Notes: a model not told the origin generated them from the sequence alone. DNA of 64,000 nt from Pseudoalteromonas prydzensis (GCF_001661495.1 NZ_BDDT01000004.1:124001-188000); one strand, 5' to 3'; positions 9,502-19,393 are shown, counted from the stretch's first letter. Numbers and translations: made by a program.

Positions 9502-9931
9502 TTAGTTGAGTGCCGTAGAAAGCGAGATTTCTGCATTCATTAATTTTGAAATTGGGCAACCTTGTTTTGTTTGCTCACACAGTTTATTAAATTCTGACTC
9601 AGAAATACCTGCGATTTTAGCCTCGACATGCAGCGCAATATGACTTACTGCAAAGCCGTCATCCACTTCATCTAAACTGACAACGGCACTTGTGGTGATA
9701 TCATCGGCTACATAATCGGCTTCTGTTAACGCCAGTGAAAGTGCCATGCTAAAGCAAGCACTGTGTGCAGCAGCAATGAGTTCTTCAGGGTTGGTGCCTT
9801 GCTTGCCCTTCAAAGCGTGTATTGAAGCCGAAAGGTTGGTTTGTTAGCGCACCGCTTTCGGTGTTTATATGGCCTTTACCCGATTTTATATTGCCAGACC
9901 AATGTGATAGCGCTGATTTTTTAATCGTCAT
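9502..9931 (-). pseudogene. osmC: OsmC peroxiredoxin-like protein, single-base frameshift
   Basis: The C-terminal 103 residues (from 9813) are clearly OsmC: GTNPEELIAAAHSACFSM carries the first active-site Cys, and KQGCPISKLMNAEISL the second. OsmC reduces organic hydroperoxides. The N-terminal part is in another frame, starting at ATG 9929-9931 (MTIKKSALSHWSGNIKSGKG), preceded by AAGGAG at 6 nt. It runs through FNTRFEG and then shifts. At 9806-9808 the plus strand has CCC where CC would give a continuous FEGKQGTNPEEL. One extra base therefore breaks the gene. The rest is well conserved, so this is either a very recent mutation or a homopolymer sequencing error. Confidence 0.85.
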
Positions 9932-10103
9932 ACTCATCTCCTTTGTAATATTTTCGCTGATTGTGAAAAGCCTTCACATTTTTAAAGTGAAATAGCCTCA
10001 CTACAATACCTACTGCAATATAAACGCCACATATAATTAGAGTGTAAGTTAAATGGGATTAATGAGTTTTGCTCAGAAAATAAGTATTTTCTAATCGAAC
10101 TAA

Positions 10104-10126
10104 AAAACGGCCACTAGGGCCGTTTT
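10104..10126. terminator. Terminator hairpin after azoR
   Basis: 9-bp stem AAAACGGCC/GGCCGTTTT with a 5-nt loop. A- and T-runs on both sides allow use in both directions; it follows the azoR stop on the minus strand. Confidence 0.85.
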
Positions 10127-10139
10127 ATTGAGCTAAAGC

Positions 10140-10739
10140 TTAAAGAGTTGATACGTAATCTGAAATTTCTTTGCTAGCAGCATCTTTACTTTGTTCAGCG
10201 CCTGGCATATTTAGGCCTTCAGCATAAATAAAGGCGACATCAGTAATACCTAAGAAAGCAAAAAAGTCTTTTAGGTACTTAGTTTGGGTATCCATATCTG
10301 AGCCGACATACATGCCACCACGTGCGGCAAGAATTACCACTTTGGTGTTTTCAACTAATCCTACCGCGCCTGTTTCAGTATACTTAAAGGTAATACCTGC
10401 GCGAGCAACGCGATCGATCCATGCTTTTAATGTTGATGGAATACCAAAGTTATACATAGGTACGCCCATCACGATCAGCTCATTATTTTGTAGCTCAGCA
10501 ACAAGCTCATCAGAAATAGTCGCTAATGCATTTTGCTCATCGCTACGCTCTGAAGGCGATGTCATCCACGCGCTCATTTCAGCTTGCGTAAGATGCGTTA
10601 GTGGGTTTGCAGCAAGGTCACGATGAGTAACAGCAAGCTCTGACTTTTTCGTGAGCTCGGCAATAAATTGTTCACTAAGCTGGTGTGAGTTACCTTGTTC
10701 ACCATTAAGTGATGAGTTAATTAGTAATACGTTTTTCAT
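10140..10739 (-). CDS. azoR: FMN-dependent NADH-azoreductase
   Basis: A 199-residue flavodoxin-fold protein. It has the N-terminal FMN phosphate-binding loop (SSLNGEQGNSHQLS, about 9-22), the PMYNFGIPSTLKAWIDRVAR block (about 94-113) and ARGGMYVG near 138-145, all typical of AzoR. Family members reduce azo dyes and, more physiologically, quinones using NADH, and contribute to thiol/electrophile stress resistance. Length matches E. coli AzoR (about 200). It is a single gene with its own terminator. A perfect inverted repeat at 10819-10843 lies about 80 bp upstream of its start. Confidence 0.93.
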   Translation of the reverse strand: MKNVLLINSSLNGEQGNSHQLSEQFIAELTKKSELAVTHRDLAANPLTHLTQAEMSAWMTSPSERSDEQNALATISDELVAELQNNELIVMGVPMYNFGIPSTLKAWIDRVARAGITFKYTETGAVGLVENTKVVILAARGGMYVGSDMDTQTKYLKDFFAFLGITDVAFIYAEGLNMPGAEQSKDAASKEISDYVSTL

Positions 10740-10818
10740 AGCAGTTCCATTAATTGCAAGTTATTAATTTAAAGCATATCCTTTTGTATGATAAATTAAT
10801 AATGCAATTTATAGGTTC

Positions 10819-10843
10819 AACCATTCTATTTTAAAGAATGGTT
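10819..10843. promoter_or_regulatory. Perfect inverted repeat in azoR / S9 peptidase divergent promoter region
   Basis: Arms AACCATTCT and AGAATGGTT (9 bp each) separated by 7 bp, midway between two divergent genes. The geometry suits a dimeric repressor of the HxlR/MarR/LysR type, but the protein is unknown. Confidence 0.45.
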
Positions 10844-10945
10844 ACTGGAAATTAATACAGTTGATGAATTAGTTTGCCAAACAACGACTAGCAAAAACAG
10901 CTATTAACCCTTAAGATAGTTGCAAAAACAAAAATGGAATTTTCT

Positions 10946-12868
10946 ATGAAATTTAAACTGCTTATATTATGCGTAATGTGGAGTGTTTGTTTTAGTGCGA
11001 TATCCGCTACAAAATTACCAATTGAATCATTTGCTGCACTAAAGTCATTTAGTCGCTTACAGCTTTCTCCAAATGGTGAAAATCTCGCCTTTGTTAGAAA
11101 CGTAAAAGGTGAATTGGTGTTGATGGTTTACAACACCAAAGACGCCAGTTTTAAGTCTATTTTAAAATCTGATGACCATACTATCTTTTTTGATTGGTAT
11201 AACTGGGCAAACGATGACGTATTACTGCTAGGCGCTCGGTATATTAAACGCCAACGCGGTGGAATTAAGTATGCATCGACACGTCTGTATAGCTACAACA
11301 TCAAAAATAATGAATCAATTAAGATAGCAACAAAACCAGATTATGGCCGTGATGAACGTCAACCCCAATTTGAAGATCAACTGCTTAGCTTTTTACCACA
11401 CAAAAAAGATACCGTCTTGATCCAGGCCGACTACGATGTGGCAAATATGCCTGCTGTTTATGAACTTGATTTAAATAATCAGCGCAAAAAGAAAGTTCAA
11501 CGCGCACGAAGCAGTGTGGTCGACTGGATAGCTGATCGCCAAGGTAATGTGCGTATTGCCCAGAAAATGGATGATGATAAGTTTAGTTATGAACTTTTGC
11601 ATCAGCAGTCAGGTGATTGGGAAACATTATTTGCATACAGTGCGTTTAGCGATAAAAGTGTTGCTATTTTAGGCTTTGATAAAGACCCTAACTTTATTTA
11701 TATCAAAGCGATTCATAATGGCCGAGACGCGTTGTTTAAGTTTGATTTAACCACTAAAAAACGTGAATTAATTTACAGCGATGATAAATATGATGTTGAT
11801 GGTGATATTTTTTACTCACCAAAAACCGGTGAAGTTGCTGGATTTACTCATTCACAGTTACCTGATGGGGTGCAATATTGGGATGCTGATTTAGCTGCCT
11901 TACAAACCGCTATTCGTAATGTATTACCCGCAGAAGAATTTTCAGTCGATATTTTAAATACCAGTGATGATCAGCAAAAATATGTGTTGTTTATGAGTTC
12001 GGATTCAACTTCAGGGACTTACTTGCTCGGTGATCGGCAAAACAATGAGCTGTCCGTTTTTGCCACAGCTTATCCTGACATTGACGAAACAATTTACCGC
12101 GGCAAAGAGCACATTAGTTTTAAAGCACGTGATGGTTTAGCCATTGAAGGTTATTTAACTTTGCCGGTTGGCTATAAAAAAGGCGATAAACTGCCGACCA
12201 TTATATTCCCGCACGGTGGGCCAATGGCGCGTGATTACAGCAACTTTGATTACTGGACTGCGTTGTTGGCCTATCATGGTTATGCCGTATTACAACCTAA
12301 CTTTCGTGGTTCGAGTGGCTATGGCTATGATTTTTTAATGCAGTCGGTGCAAGGGTTTGGTCAAGCAATGCAAGACGATTTGCAAGACGGCGCACTATGG
12401 CTTGTAGAGCAAGGTATAGCTAACAAAGATAAAATTTGCATTGGTGGCGCAAGCTATGGTGGTTATGCAGCATTAATGGCGGTAGTAAAACACCCAGAAA
12501 CCTTTAAATGCGCAGCAAGCTTTGCTGGTGTCAGTGATTTAGAGCACTTAGTAAGGCAAGCGCGGTATTTTACTAATAAAGAGATTGTTAGAAAGCAATT
12601 TGGCACAGATGACGATGTGCTGGCAAAAAGCTCGCCGGTTAATTATGCCAAACAAATAAACCGCCCAGTATTACTTGTGCATGGCAGTGATGACAACATA
12701 GTGCCTGTTTACCATAGCCGTGAAATGGAAGACGAGTTAGATGATGAGGATAAAGATGTAACTTACATTGAACTTGAAGATGGCGATCACTATTTGTCGT
12801 ATCAACCTTATCGGATCCAAACCTTACAAGCGTTTTTAGATTTTTTTGATAAACACTTAAAAGAGTAA
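10946..12868 (+). CDS. Secreted S9-family (prolyl oligopeptidase-like) peptidase
   Basis: About 640 residues. An N-terminal signal peptide (MKFKLLILCVMWSVCFSAIS, likely cleaved after SAISA) exports it to the periplasm. The middle is a beta-propeller-like region. The C-terminal alpha/beta hydrolase carries the full triad: Ser503 in GGASYGGY, Asp583 in HGSDDNIVP and His615 in DGDHYLS, with the oxyanion motif FPHGGP upstream. It probably cleaves dipeptides or acylaminoacyl groups from peptides during nutrient scavenging. I chose ATG 10946 over 10934 because it begins the signal peptide directly and has GGAA at good spacing. It is divergent from azoR, with a terminator downstream. Confidence 0.9.
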   Translation: MKFKLLILCVMWSVCFSAISATKLPIESFAALKSFSRLQLSPNGENLAFVRNVKGELVLMVYNTKDASFKSILKSDDHTIFFDWYNWANDDVLLLGARYIKRQRGGIKYASTRLYSYNIKNNESIKIATKPDYGRDERQPQFEDQLLSFLPHKKDTVLIQADYDVANMPAVYELDLNNQRKKKVQRARSSVVDWIADRQGNVRIAQKMDDDKFSYELLHQQSGDWETLFAYSAFSDKSVAILGFDKDPNFIYIKAIHNGRDALFKFDLTTKKRELIYSDDKYDVDGDIFYSPKTGEVAGFTHSQLPDGVQYWDADLAALQTAIRNVLPAEEFSVDILNTSDDQQKYVLFMSSDSTSGTYLLGDRQNNELSVFATAYPDIDETIYRGKEHISFKARDGLAIEGYLTLPVGYKKGDKLPTIIFPHGGPMARDYSNFDYWTALLAYHGYAVLQPNFRGSSGYGYDFLMQSVQGFGQAMQDDLQDGALWLVEQGIANKDKICIGGASYGGYAALMAVVKHPETFKCAASFAGVSDLEHLVRQARYFTNKEIVRKQFGTDDDVLAKSSPVNYAKQINRPVLLVHGSDDNIVPVYHSREMEDELDDEDKDVTYIELEDGDHYLSYQPYRIQTLQAFLDFFDKHLKE

Positions 12869-12869
12869 T

Positions 12870-12891
12870 AAGGCGACCAAAAGGTCGCCTT
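12870..12891. terminator. Bidirectional terminator hairpin between convergent genes
   Basis: 9-bp stem AAGGCGACC/GGTCGCCTT with an AAAA loop, shared by the S9 peptidase gene and the lipoprotein gene ending at 12897. Confidence 0.8.
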
Positions 12892-12896
12892 AATTA

Positions 12897-13280
12897 TTAA
12901 TTCGCTAATTCTGAATCGATATGACGGGTTAAGTTTGTTACCCAATTTACATATTGGCGATGTATTTTTTCACCGTTGTAATCTAGGTTTATCGAGTCTT
13001 TATAATCAATGTCATACTGCGCTGCATTATAGTTAATATTAACGCGGAGCTGATGTTTACGAATATCTAACACCCCTAGTATTTTACCTGTTTCTTGTAT
13101 GCGGCATTTCCAAGTAAGTTGTTTACAAGCGAGTAAAATTGCTTCCCCAACACTTTCTTGTGTATGTGTTGTATTTGCATTTTGTGGCACTAAATTTTCA
13201 TCAAAATTACGCATCTGCACCAAAGTACTGCAACCTGATAATGCAGCGATAGTCGCTGCTAAAATAATTAATTTTTTCAT
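12897..13280 (-). CDS. Small lipoprotein of unknown function
   Basis: 127 residues. The N-terminus MKKLIILAATIAALSGCSTL is a lipoprotein signal peptide with lipobox LSGC (Cys17). The mature part has a central segment with alternating hydrophobic residues (VLDIRKHQLRVNINYN) consistent with a small beta-rich domain. It carries two cysteines (LACKQLTWKCRI) that could form a disulfide. I recognise no family. A single gene, convergent with the S9 peptidase gene and sharing its terminator. Confidence 0.75.
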   Translation of the reverse strand: MKKLIILAATIAALSGCSTLVQMRNFDENLVPQNANTTHTQESVGEAILLACKQLTWKCRIQETGKILGVLDIRKHQLRVNINYNAAQYDIDYKDSINLDYNGEKIHRQYVNWVTNLTRHIDSELAN

Positions 13281-13459
13281 GGGTAGTCCTTTGCTTTAAA
13301 ACAATATGATAACTTAAGTTTGTGTGAAAATGCACCGTCTTAGTACATTTTTATAATGCTGTTTTTACAGCAAAGATTGAAGGTGCGAAGAGACTTATAG
13401 ACTTTGCTTCAAGGTGTTATTGAAAAGCTTAAATATGAGTATTTTTAGTGAGACAAATA

Positions 13460-13491
13460 AAAACGCGGTTAGTTATACTCGCCGCGTTTTT
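13460..13491. terminator. Terminator hairpin after yghU-like gene
   Basis: 9-bp stem AAAACGCGG/CCGCGTTTT with a 13-nt loop, A/T runs on both sides, just beyond the stop at 13503. Confidence 0.75.
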
Positions 13492-13502
13492 ATGTTTAGT
13501 GA

Positions 13503-14342
13503 CTAAAAGTCGTTTTTACTATGGCGCTCAGCTAATTGCTCGTTTTCTGGTCCCCAAGTACGATTTACACGACGGCCGCGTTTAACCGCAGGGCGACGCG
13601 CAATCTGCTTAGCCCAGCGCATTACATGAGTGTAAGACTCAACATCTAAAAATTCTGCTGCATCATAAATATCCCCAAGTACCAGTGAGCCATACCAAGG
13701 CCAAATCGCAATATCCGCTATTGAATACTCACTGCCTGCCATATAGTCATGGTCGCTTAAATGGCGATTTAATACATCTAGTTGACGCTTCACTTCCATG
13801 GTGAAACGGTCAATAGGGTATTGCATTTTATAAGGGGCGTAAGCATAAAAATGACCAAAGCCACCACCTAAATACGGAGCAGAACCCATTTGCCAAAATA
13901 ACCAGTTACGGCATTCAGTTTTACTGGTGTGATCGCTTGGTACTAGAGCTGCAAACTTTTCAGCTAAGTACTGTAAAATGGCACCCGACTCAAACACGCG
14001 CGTAACTGGGTTAGTACTGTGATCCATCAATGCTGGAATTTTTGAATTAGGATTAACGCCTACAAAGCCTGAACCAAACTGGTCGCCATCACCAATTTTA
14101 ATTAAAAATGCGTCATACTCGGCTGCAGTAATGCCAAGCTCTAATAGCTCTTCAAGCATGATTGTGACTTTTTGGCCATTCGGCGTTGCTAAAGAATATA
14201 GCTGTAAAGCATGTTCGCCAACTGGCAGCTCTTGAGGGTGAGTTGCGCCGGCAATTGGCCGGTTTGTTTTAGCCCATTCACCGCCATTTTCTGCATCCCA
14301 CTGCCACACGGCTGGTGGGGTATAGTTTTCGCTGTTACTCAT
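13503..14342 (-). CDS. yghU: Glutathione S-transferase family disulfide-bond oxidoreductase (YghU-like)
   Basis: About 279 residues. The thioredoxin-fold GST N-domain begins near LQLYSLATPNGQKVTIMLEE, and the all-helical C-domain contains NWLFWQMGSAPYLGGGFGHF. Both the long N-terminal extension (YTPPAVWQW..NRPIAGATH) and the YAPYKMQYPIDRFTMEVKRQ block are characteristic of YghU/YfcG-type Nu-class GSTs. These have disulfide-bond reductase activity using two glutathiones. The length is close to E. coli YghU (288). The start is ATG 14342, with GAGGAG 6 nt upstream; the preceding TTG is not needed. Monocistronic. Confidence 0.9.
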   Translation of the reverse strand: MSNSENYTPPAVWQWDAENGGEWAKTNRPIAGATHPQELPVGEHALQLYSLATPNGQKVTIMLEELLELGITAAEYDAFLIKIGDGDQFGSGFVGVNPNSKIPALMDHSTNPVTRVFESGAILQYLAEKFAALVPSDHTSKTECRNWLFWQMGSAPYLGGGFGHFYAYAPYKMQYPIDRFTMEVKRQLDVLNRHLSDHDYMAGSEYSIADIAIWPWYGSLVLGDIYDAAEFLDVESYTHVMRWAKQIARRPAVKRGRRVNRTWGPENEQLAERHSKNDF

Positions 14343-14819
14343 CAAAACTCCTCAATCGTTGGATATAGATGTTATTACGAACAATCCATCCTAGTTGATC
14401 ATTAAGGGCAAGGGAAGTAAAGTTAAATTTCAATTCATACTAATGGCACAATCAATAAACATGGCTTGGCAATTGGTTTTTAATTGCTGAGTCATCGGTG
14501 AGGCTGTAACCCAGATAAGCAATAGCAAAACAGAGTAGTAAATAGCTAGCTTTTATAATGATCCTTATTATTTTAGCGAAATAAATACTAACGGATCCGT
14601 GTCGCTGATTCAGAATATCAACGAAAAATTTGTTTTTGTAGCGCAGTGCTGTATTGCCGATTCTGCCCAGCGCTAAACTGAGGTATAATGCTTGAATTGC
14701 TAGTAACTGCCTCAATATAGTTACTACTCATTGCGATGTTGTATTATTTTCAATGCAAATCATTTTTGTGATAATATCACATTTTAGTATCGCATTACTT
14801 TTTAATATTTGGATTTGTC
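14343..14819. other. Intergenic region upstream of ribA
   Basis: About 475 bp. An 87-codon minus-strand frame (14715-14452) has only a TTG start and no ribosome-binding site, so I do not call it a gene. It does encode a plausible hydrophobic segment near its middle. The ribA promoter must lie at the right end, with a palindrome at 14767-14781. Confidence 0.4.
14767..14781. promoter_or_regulatory. Palindrome upstream of ribA
   Basis: Perfect 7-bp arms TGTGATA/TATCACA around a single A, 38-53 bp before the ribA start, in the expected core promoter. It resembles a CRP half-site pair but the spacer is 5 rather than 6, so the regulator is unknown. Confidence 0.4.
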
Positions 14820-15443
14820 GTGGCGCAAGTAAGAGCTAGAGTCCAGCTTAATGTTGGCAAAAACAGTGATATACCCGCAGAGATAGTGTCATTCAGCGGT
14901 TTAAAAGATGGCCAAGAGCATGTAGCTTTGGTATTTAATAATGCGGATAGCGAGCAGTCTGTGCCGCTTATTCGCATGCATTCAGAGTGTTTAACCGGCG
15001 ATGTTTTCCACTCATCACGTTGTGACTGTGGTGAACAACTTAACGAATGCATTGAGATGATGCATGAACAAGGTGGTATTTTACTTTATTTACGCCAAGA
15101 AGGGCGTGGTATTGGCTTGTATAACAAAATTGATGCCTATGTATTGCAGTCACAAGGTATGAATACCTACGAAGCAAATAATCATTTAGGTTTTGCTGAT
15201 GACTTACGTGATTTTTCTGACGCCGTATTGATGCTAGAAGCGATGGGGCTCACTCATGTAAAACTTATGACTAACAATCCTAAAAAACTAAATGCCCTAA
15301 AAGATGCGGGTATTGAAGTTGATTCAGTGATTGGCACGCATGCACATATCAAAGCCGGATTAGCGGGCAATAAAGCGTACCTAGAGACGAAAATTAAGCA
15401 TGGTGCGCATATGTTAGATATAAAGAAGATTAAAAAACCGTAA
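14820..15443 (+). CDS. ribA: GTP cyclohydrolase II
   Basis: 207 residues. Catalyses the first committed step of riboflavin synthesis, opening GTP to the pyrimidine precursor with release of formate and pyrophosphate. The zinc ligands are visible as Cys57, Cys68 and Cys70 in [18 protein letters not shown]. The GTP-binding/catalytic block [17 protein letters not shown] and the [10 protein letters not shown] motif follow. Length is near E. coli RibA (196). The start is GTG at 14820; the family N-terminus leaves no room for a later start. Not clustered with other rib genes here. Followed by a strong terminator. Confidence 0.96.
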   Translation: MAQVRARVQLNVGKNSDIPAEIVSFSGLKDGQEHVALVFNNADSEQSVPLIRMHSECLTGDVFHSSRCDCGEQLNECIEMMHEQGGILLYLRQEGRGIGLYNKIDAYVLQSQGMNTYEANNHLGFADDLRDFSDAVLMLEAMGLTHVKLMTNNPKKLNALKDAGIEVDSVIGTHAHIKAGLAGNKAYLETKIKHGAHMLDIKKIKKP

Positions 15444-15474
15444 TTTTACGCGGTCGTCTATGTAATCAGATCCA

Positions 15475-15500
15475 ACGCCGAGTTATACTCGGCGTGTTTT
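15475..15500 (+). terminator. Terminator after ribA
   Basis: 9-bp GC-rich stem ACGCCGAGT/ACTCGGCGT with a 3-nt loop followed by GTTTTG. Confidence 0.75.
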
Positions 15501-15520
15501 GTTGTTAATTAAGAGCAAGT

Positions 15521-16309
15521 ATGTCAATTGAATTACGAGTATTTAAGGCCGATGCAGGGCTGAAGTGGTTTAAAGCTGGGTGGCTTATTTTTAAAACTCA
15601 GCCTTTTACCTTTATTTTTATGCATTTATTTATCGGCATAATTGGTTTGCTGTCGCTATTTCTACCTTTTTTACAAATTATAGCAGCCTTAGCCACCCCG
15701 TTTTTAACCGCAGGGTTTTATCAAGCGGTGATCACTAAGCAGCAAGGTGGCAAAATTATGCTGGCGGATATCTTAAAGCCGTTTACGGCTAAGGGAAATC
15801 GCCTAGGGTTGTTGCGCTTAGCTCTGTATCAAATGGCGGCAGGTGTGTTAATGGCGTTATTGGCCGGAGGCTTATTTTCCGAAGCGATTGAGATAATGAG
15901 TAATCCAAATGTTGACCCTAACATTGCTTTACAGCGAGTGGTTGATAGTATTTCAATGGCAAACGTGGCACTGTTTTTAATTGCCTTATCGGTGTATTTA
16001 ACGGCTTTTTCTTATGCTGTGCCGTTAGTTTACTTTAATCAACAAAAACGTATTTTTGAGGTGCTAAAAAGCTCATTCATGGTGTTTTATCATAATATGG
16101 CACCACTGAGTGTATATGGCGCTATTGCAGCTGTATTGATGATGTTTTCAATGTTCTTATCATTCTTACCACTGTTGGTTTTAATGCCGATTTGTTACAT
16201 TAGCTTTTTTGTTTCTTACCAAGCTATTTTTATGCCGGTTGTGCCGCCTGCTGATACTAAGCCTGTATCGCCGCAGCATAATGATGATAGCGGTCGTTTT
16301 GACGCATAA
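15521..16309 (+). CDS. BPSS1780-type inner-membrane protein
   Basis: 262 residues with five or six hydrophobic segments (about 30-60, 95-120, 145-170, 195-235). It begins with the conserved soluble stretch VFKADAGLKWFKAGWLIFKT. This pattern matches the BPSS1780 family of multi-pass membrane proteins, whose role is unknown. The C-terminal ~20 residues are polar and disordered. Its TAA stop overlaps the ATG of recX by one base (TAATG), so the two are translationally coupled. Any functional link to RecX is unproven. Confidence 0.8.
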   Translation: MSIELRVFKADAGLKWFKAGWLIFKTQPFTFIFMHLFIGIIGLLSLFLPFLQIIAALATPFLTAGFYQAVITKQQGGKIMLADILKPFTAKGNRLGLLRLALYQMAAGVLMALLAGGLFSEAIEIMSNPNVDPNIALQRVVDSISMANVALFLIALSVYLTAFSYAVPLVYFNQQKRIFEVLKSSFMVFYHNMAPLSVYGAIAAVLMMFSMFLSFLPLLVLMPICYISFFVSYQAIFMPVVPPADTKPVSPQHNDDSGRFDA

Positions 16310-16773
16310 TGGCTGATGAAATGGATGAAGCATTACAAAAAAAGTTAAAAAATTATGTGCTTTGGTTACTTGGTCGACAAGAGTATTCGCGCCGAGAGTT
16401 AACGCAAAAATTACAGCAAAAAGAGGCGACGCCGGAATTTATAGAGGTTCTATTAGATTGGTGCGAAGAGCACAATTTTATTAATGAGCAGCGCTATATT
16501 GAAGGGTTTGTACGTCGTCATATTGCTAAAAAACATGGCTTAAAACGTATACAAAGTGAAGCTATGGCGAAAAGGATTGACCGAACACTATTAGAAAGTG
16601 TCATTGAATCATTCGAGATAGACTGGTTTCAATTAGCGCAGGATGCGTATTTAAAGAAATATTCAAATTCACAGGACGACTTCGATCAGAAAGAAAAAGC
16701 TAAGCGCGTGCGCTACTTAATGTATCGAGGGTTCAGTTACGAACAAATTGATTTTGCAATGCAAGCACAGTAA
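16309..16773 (+). CDS. recX: RecA regulator RecX
   Basis: 154 residues, all helical, with three tandem three-helix repeats. Typical blocks are LLGRQEYSRRELTQKLQQK (first repeat), YIEGFVRRHIAKKHGLKRIQ (second) and RVRYLMYRGFSYEQIDFAM (third). RecX binds RecA filaments and limits their activity. The gene is normally directly downstream of recA; here it follows a membrane-protein gene with a one-base overlap, and recA is not in the window. It leads into alaS 19 bp later, the usual next gene. Confidence 0.92.
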   Translation: MADEMDEALQKKLKNYVLWLLGRQEYSRRELTQKLQQKEATPEFIEVLLDWCEEHNFINEQRYIEGFVRRHIAKKHGLKRIQSEAMAKRIDRTLLESVIESFEIDWFQLAQDAYLKKYSNSQDDFDQKEKAKRVRYLMYRGFSYEQIDFAMQAQ

Positions 16774-16792
16774 AAATGGGTGAGACGTTCAC

Positions 16793-19393
16793 ATGCAGCA
16801 CATGACTACCGCACAGATCAGGCAACAGTTTTTAGACTTTTTTGCCTCTAAACAACACCAAATTGTTCCATCAAGCTCGCTTATTCCGGGTAACGATGCG
16901 ACGTTATTATTTAATAACGCCGGCATGGTGCAATTTAAAGATGTATTTTTAGGCGCAGAAAGTCGCCCTTATAACCGCGCAACTAGCTCACAACGTTGTG
17001 TGCGTGCCGGTGGTAAGCATAACGATTTAGAAAACGTGGGCTATACGGCGCGTCACCATACATTTTTTGAAATGTTAGGTAACTTCAGCTTTGGTGACTA
17101 CTTTAAGCAAGATGCGATTAAGTTTGCGTGGGAGTTCTTAACTGACGTAGTAAAGCTGCCTAAAGAAAAGCTTTTAGTGACGATTTACCATGATGATGAA
17201 GAAGCCTTTGGTTATTGGGCTAACGACATTGGTTTGCCTGAAGAGCGTATTATCCGTATTGCTACCTCTGATAACTTTTGGTCTATGGGTGATACTGGCC
17301 CGTGTGGCCCGTGTTCTGAAATCTTTTATGACCATGGCGAACATATTTGGGGTGGTCCTCCAGGCTCACCAGAAGAAGATGGCGACCGTTTCATTGAAAT
17401 CTGGAATCTGGTATTTATGCAATACAACCGTCAAAGCGACGGTACAATGGAGCCGCTTCCTAAGCAGTCCGTTGATACGGGAATGGGCCTTGAGCGTATT
17501 GCCGCTATTTTACAAGGCGTGCACTCAAACTACGAAATCGACTTATTTCAAGGCTTAATTAAAGCAGCCGCGGAAATTACCCATGCCCAAGACATGGATG
17601 ATAAGTCATTGCGCGTAGTGGCGGATCATATTCGTTCATGTGCGTTTTTAATCTCTGATGGTGTAATGCCATCAAATGAAGGTCGTGGCTATGTGCTACG
17701 TCGTATTATTCGCCGTGCTGTACGCCACGGTAATAAACTGGGCGCAAAAGGCTCGTTCTTCTATAAGTTAGTGGCTGCATTAATAGAGCAAATGGGTCAA
17801 GCGTATCCAGAGCTTGCCAAACAGCAAGAAATCATTGAAAAAGTACTTCGCATTGAAGAGGAGCAGTTTGGCAAAACTCTTGAACGCGGCTTAGCTATCT
17901 TGGAAGAAAGTTTAACGGATTTAACTGGCGATGTGATCCCAGGGGAATTGGTATTTAAGCTTTATGACACCTATGGTTTCCCGGCTGATTTAACCGCAGA
18001 TGTTGCGCGTGAACGCTTTATGAGCATTGATGAAGAGGGTTTCCAACAATGCATGGCTGTGCAGCGTAAAACAGCACAGCAAGCGGGTAAATTCGGTGCA
18101 GATTACAATCAACAATTAAAATCTGAGAAACACACTGATTTTAAAGGTTATGACGCAACACATTATAGCGGCACTGTGATTGAAATGTTTGCCCAAGGCG
18201 AAGCTGTATCAGTACTAGAAGATGGCCAGCAAGGTATTGTTGTACTTGACCGTACGCCATTTTATGCCGAATCAGGTGGTCAAGTTGGCGACACTGGCAC
18301 ATTAACCGTAGCAGGTGGTGAGTTTACAGTTACTAACACCACTAAACTTGGTAATGCATTCGCGCACCACGGAACAGTAATGGGCCGCATTGGTGTAAAT
18401 GATAAAGTGGAAGCGAGTATTGATGACGCGCGTCGTGACCGCGTTAAAAAGAATCACACAGCAACGCATATTCTTCACGAAGCACTGCGCCAATTATTGG
18501 GCGAGCATGTGTCGCAAAAAGGTTCACTCGTAGACCCTGAACGTTTACGTTTTGATTTTTCACACTTTGAAGCCGTAACTAAGGCTGAACTACGTGAAAT
18601 TGAGCGCGTGGTTAATGACGAAATTCGTCGTAACTTTGCACTAAATACTGAACTGATGGCAATCGATGCCGCCAAAGAAAAAGGCGCTATGGCATTATTT
18701 GGTGAGAAATACGATGACGAAGTACGCGTAGTGACCATTGGTGATTACTCTATTGAGTTATGTGGTGGTACTCACGTAAATCGTGCTGGTGATATTGGTT
18801 TATTTAAAATCGTATCAGAGAGCGGTATTGCAGCCGGTGTACGCCGTATTGAAGCCGTAACAGGCGCAGATGCAATTGCCTACGTTAGCGAGCAAGAACA
18901 ACACCTAAATGACGTTGCAGCACTTGTTAAAGGTGACAGCGCATCAGTACTTGAAAAAGTAACTGCATTACTTGAAAAGTCTAAAGGACTTGAAAAGCAA
19001 ATCGCACAACTTAACGATAAACTAGCAAGTGCTGCGGGCGCTTCATTGCTTGATTCAGTGGTTGAAATCAATGGTGTTAAACTATTGGTTGCTAATGTTG
19101 AAGGTACAGAATCAAAAGCCTTACGTGGTATGGTTGATGATCTTAAAAACAAGATTGGCTCAGGTGTGATTGCTCTAGGCGTAGCCGATGGCGATAAAGT
19201 AAGCCTAATTGCCGGTGTAACTAAAGACTTAACTGGTAAAGTTAAAGCGGGTGAGCTGGTTAACTTTATGGCATCGCAAGTTGGCGGTAAAGGCGGTGGT
19301 CGCCCAGATATGGCCCAAGCCGGTGGCTCAGAGCCGCAAAACTTAAGCGCTGCGCTTGATAGTGTAACAGCTTGGTTAACTGAGCGTACTTAA
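16793..19393 (+). CDS. alaS: Alanyl-tRNA synthetase
   Basis: 866 residues, full length. The class II catalytic core is at the N-terminus (motif 1 region [20 protein letters not shown]; motif 2 [19 protein letters not shown]; motif 3 [17 protein letters not shown]). The editing domain carries the zinc-binding pairs HTATHIL and CGGTHV. The C-terminal DHHA1/C-Ala domain ends with [15 protein letters not shown]. Charges tRNA-Ala and clears misacylated Ser/Gly. Located between recX and csrA as in many gammaproteobacteria. A second possible ATG three codons in (MTTAQ) cannot be excluded as the start. Confidence 0.98.
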   Translation: MQHMTTAQIRQQFLDFFASKQHQIVPSSSLIPGNDATLLFNNAGMVQFKDVFLGAESRPYNRATSSQRCVRAGGKHNDLENVGYTARHHTFFEMLGNFSFGDYFKQDAIKFAWEFLTDVVKLPKEKLLVTIYHDDEEAFGYWANDIGLPEERIIRIATSDNFWSMGDTGPCGPCSEIFYDHGEHIWGGPPGSPEEDGDRFIEIWNLVFMQYNRQSDGTMEPLPKQSVDTGMGLERIAAILQGVHSNYEIDLFQGLIKAAAEITHAQDMDDKSLRVVADHIRSCAFLISDGVMPSNEGRGYVLRRIIRRAVRHGNKLGAKGSFFYKLVAALIEQMGQAYPELAKQQEIIEKVLRIEEEQFGKTLERGLAILEESLTDLTGDVIPGELVFKLYDTYGFPADLTADVARERFMSIDEEGFQQCMAVQRKTAQQAGKFGADYNQQLKSEKHTDFKGYDATHYSGTVIEMFAQGEAVSVLEDGQQGIVVLDRTPFYAESGGQVGDTGTLTVAGGEFTVTNTTKLGNAFAHHGTVMGRIGVNDKVEASIDDARRDRVKKNHTATHILHEALRQLLGEHVSQKGSLVDPERLRFDFSHFEAVTKAELREIERVVNDEIRRNFALNTELMAIDAAKEKGAMALFGEKYDDEVRVVTIGDYSIELCGGTHVNRAGDIGLFKIVSESGIAAGVRRIEAVTGADAIAYVSEQEQHLNDVAALVKGDSASVLEKVTALLEKSKGLEKQIAQLNDKLASAAGASLLDSVVEINGVKLLVANVEGTESKALRGMVDDLKNKIGSGVIALGVADGDKVSLIAGVTKDLTGKVKAGELVNFMASQVGGKGGGRPDMAQAGGSEPQNLSAALDSVTAWLTERT

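Noticed and set aside
14452..14715. 87-codon minus-strand frame upstream of ribA
   Set aside because: TTG start only, no ribosome-binding site, no recognisable family; kept as intergenic, although a hydrophobic segment leaves some doubt.
14767..14781. CRP binding site before ribA
   Set aside because: The half-sites are right but the spacer is 5 bp instead of 6, so a CRP call is not supported.
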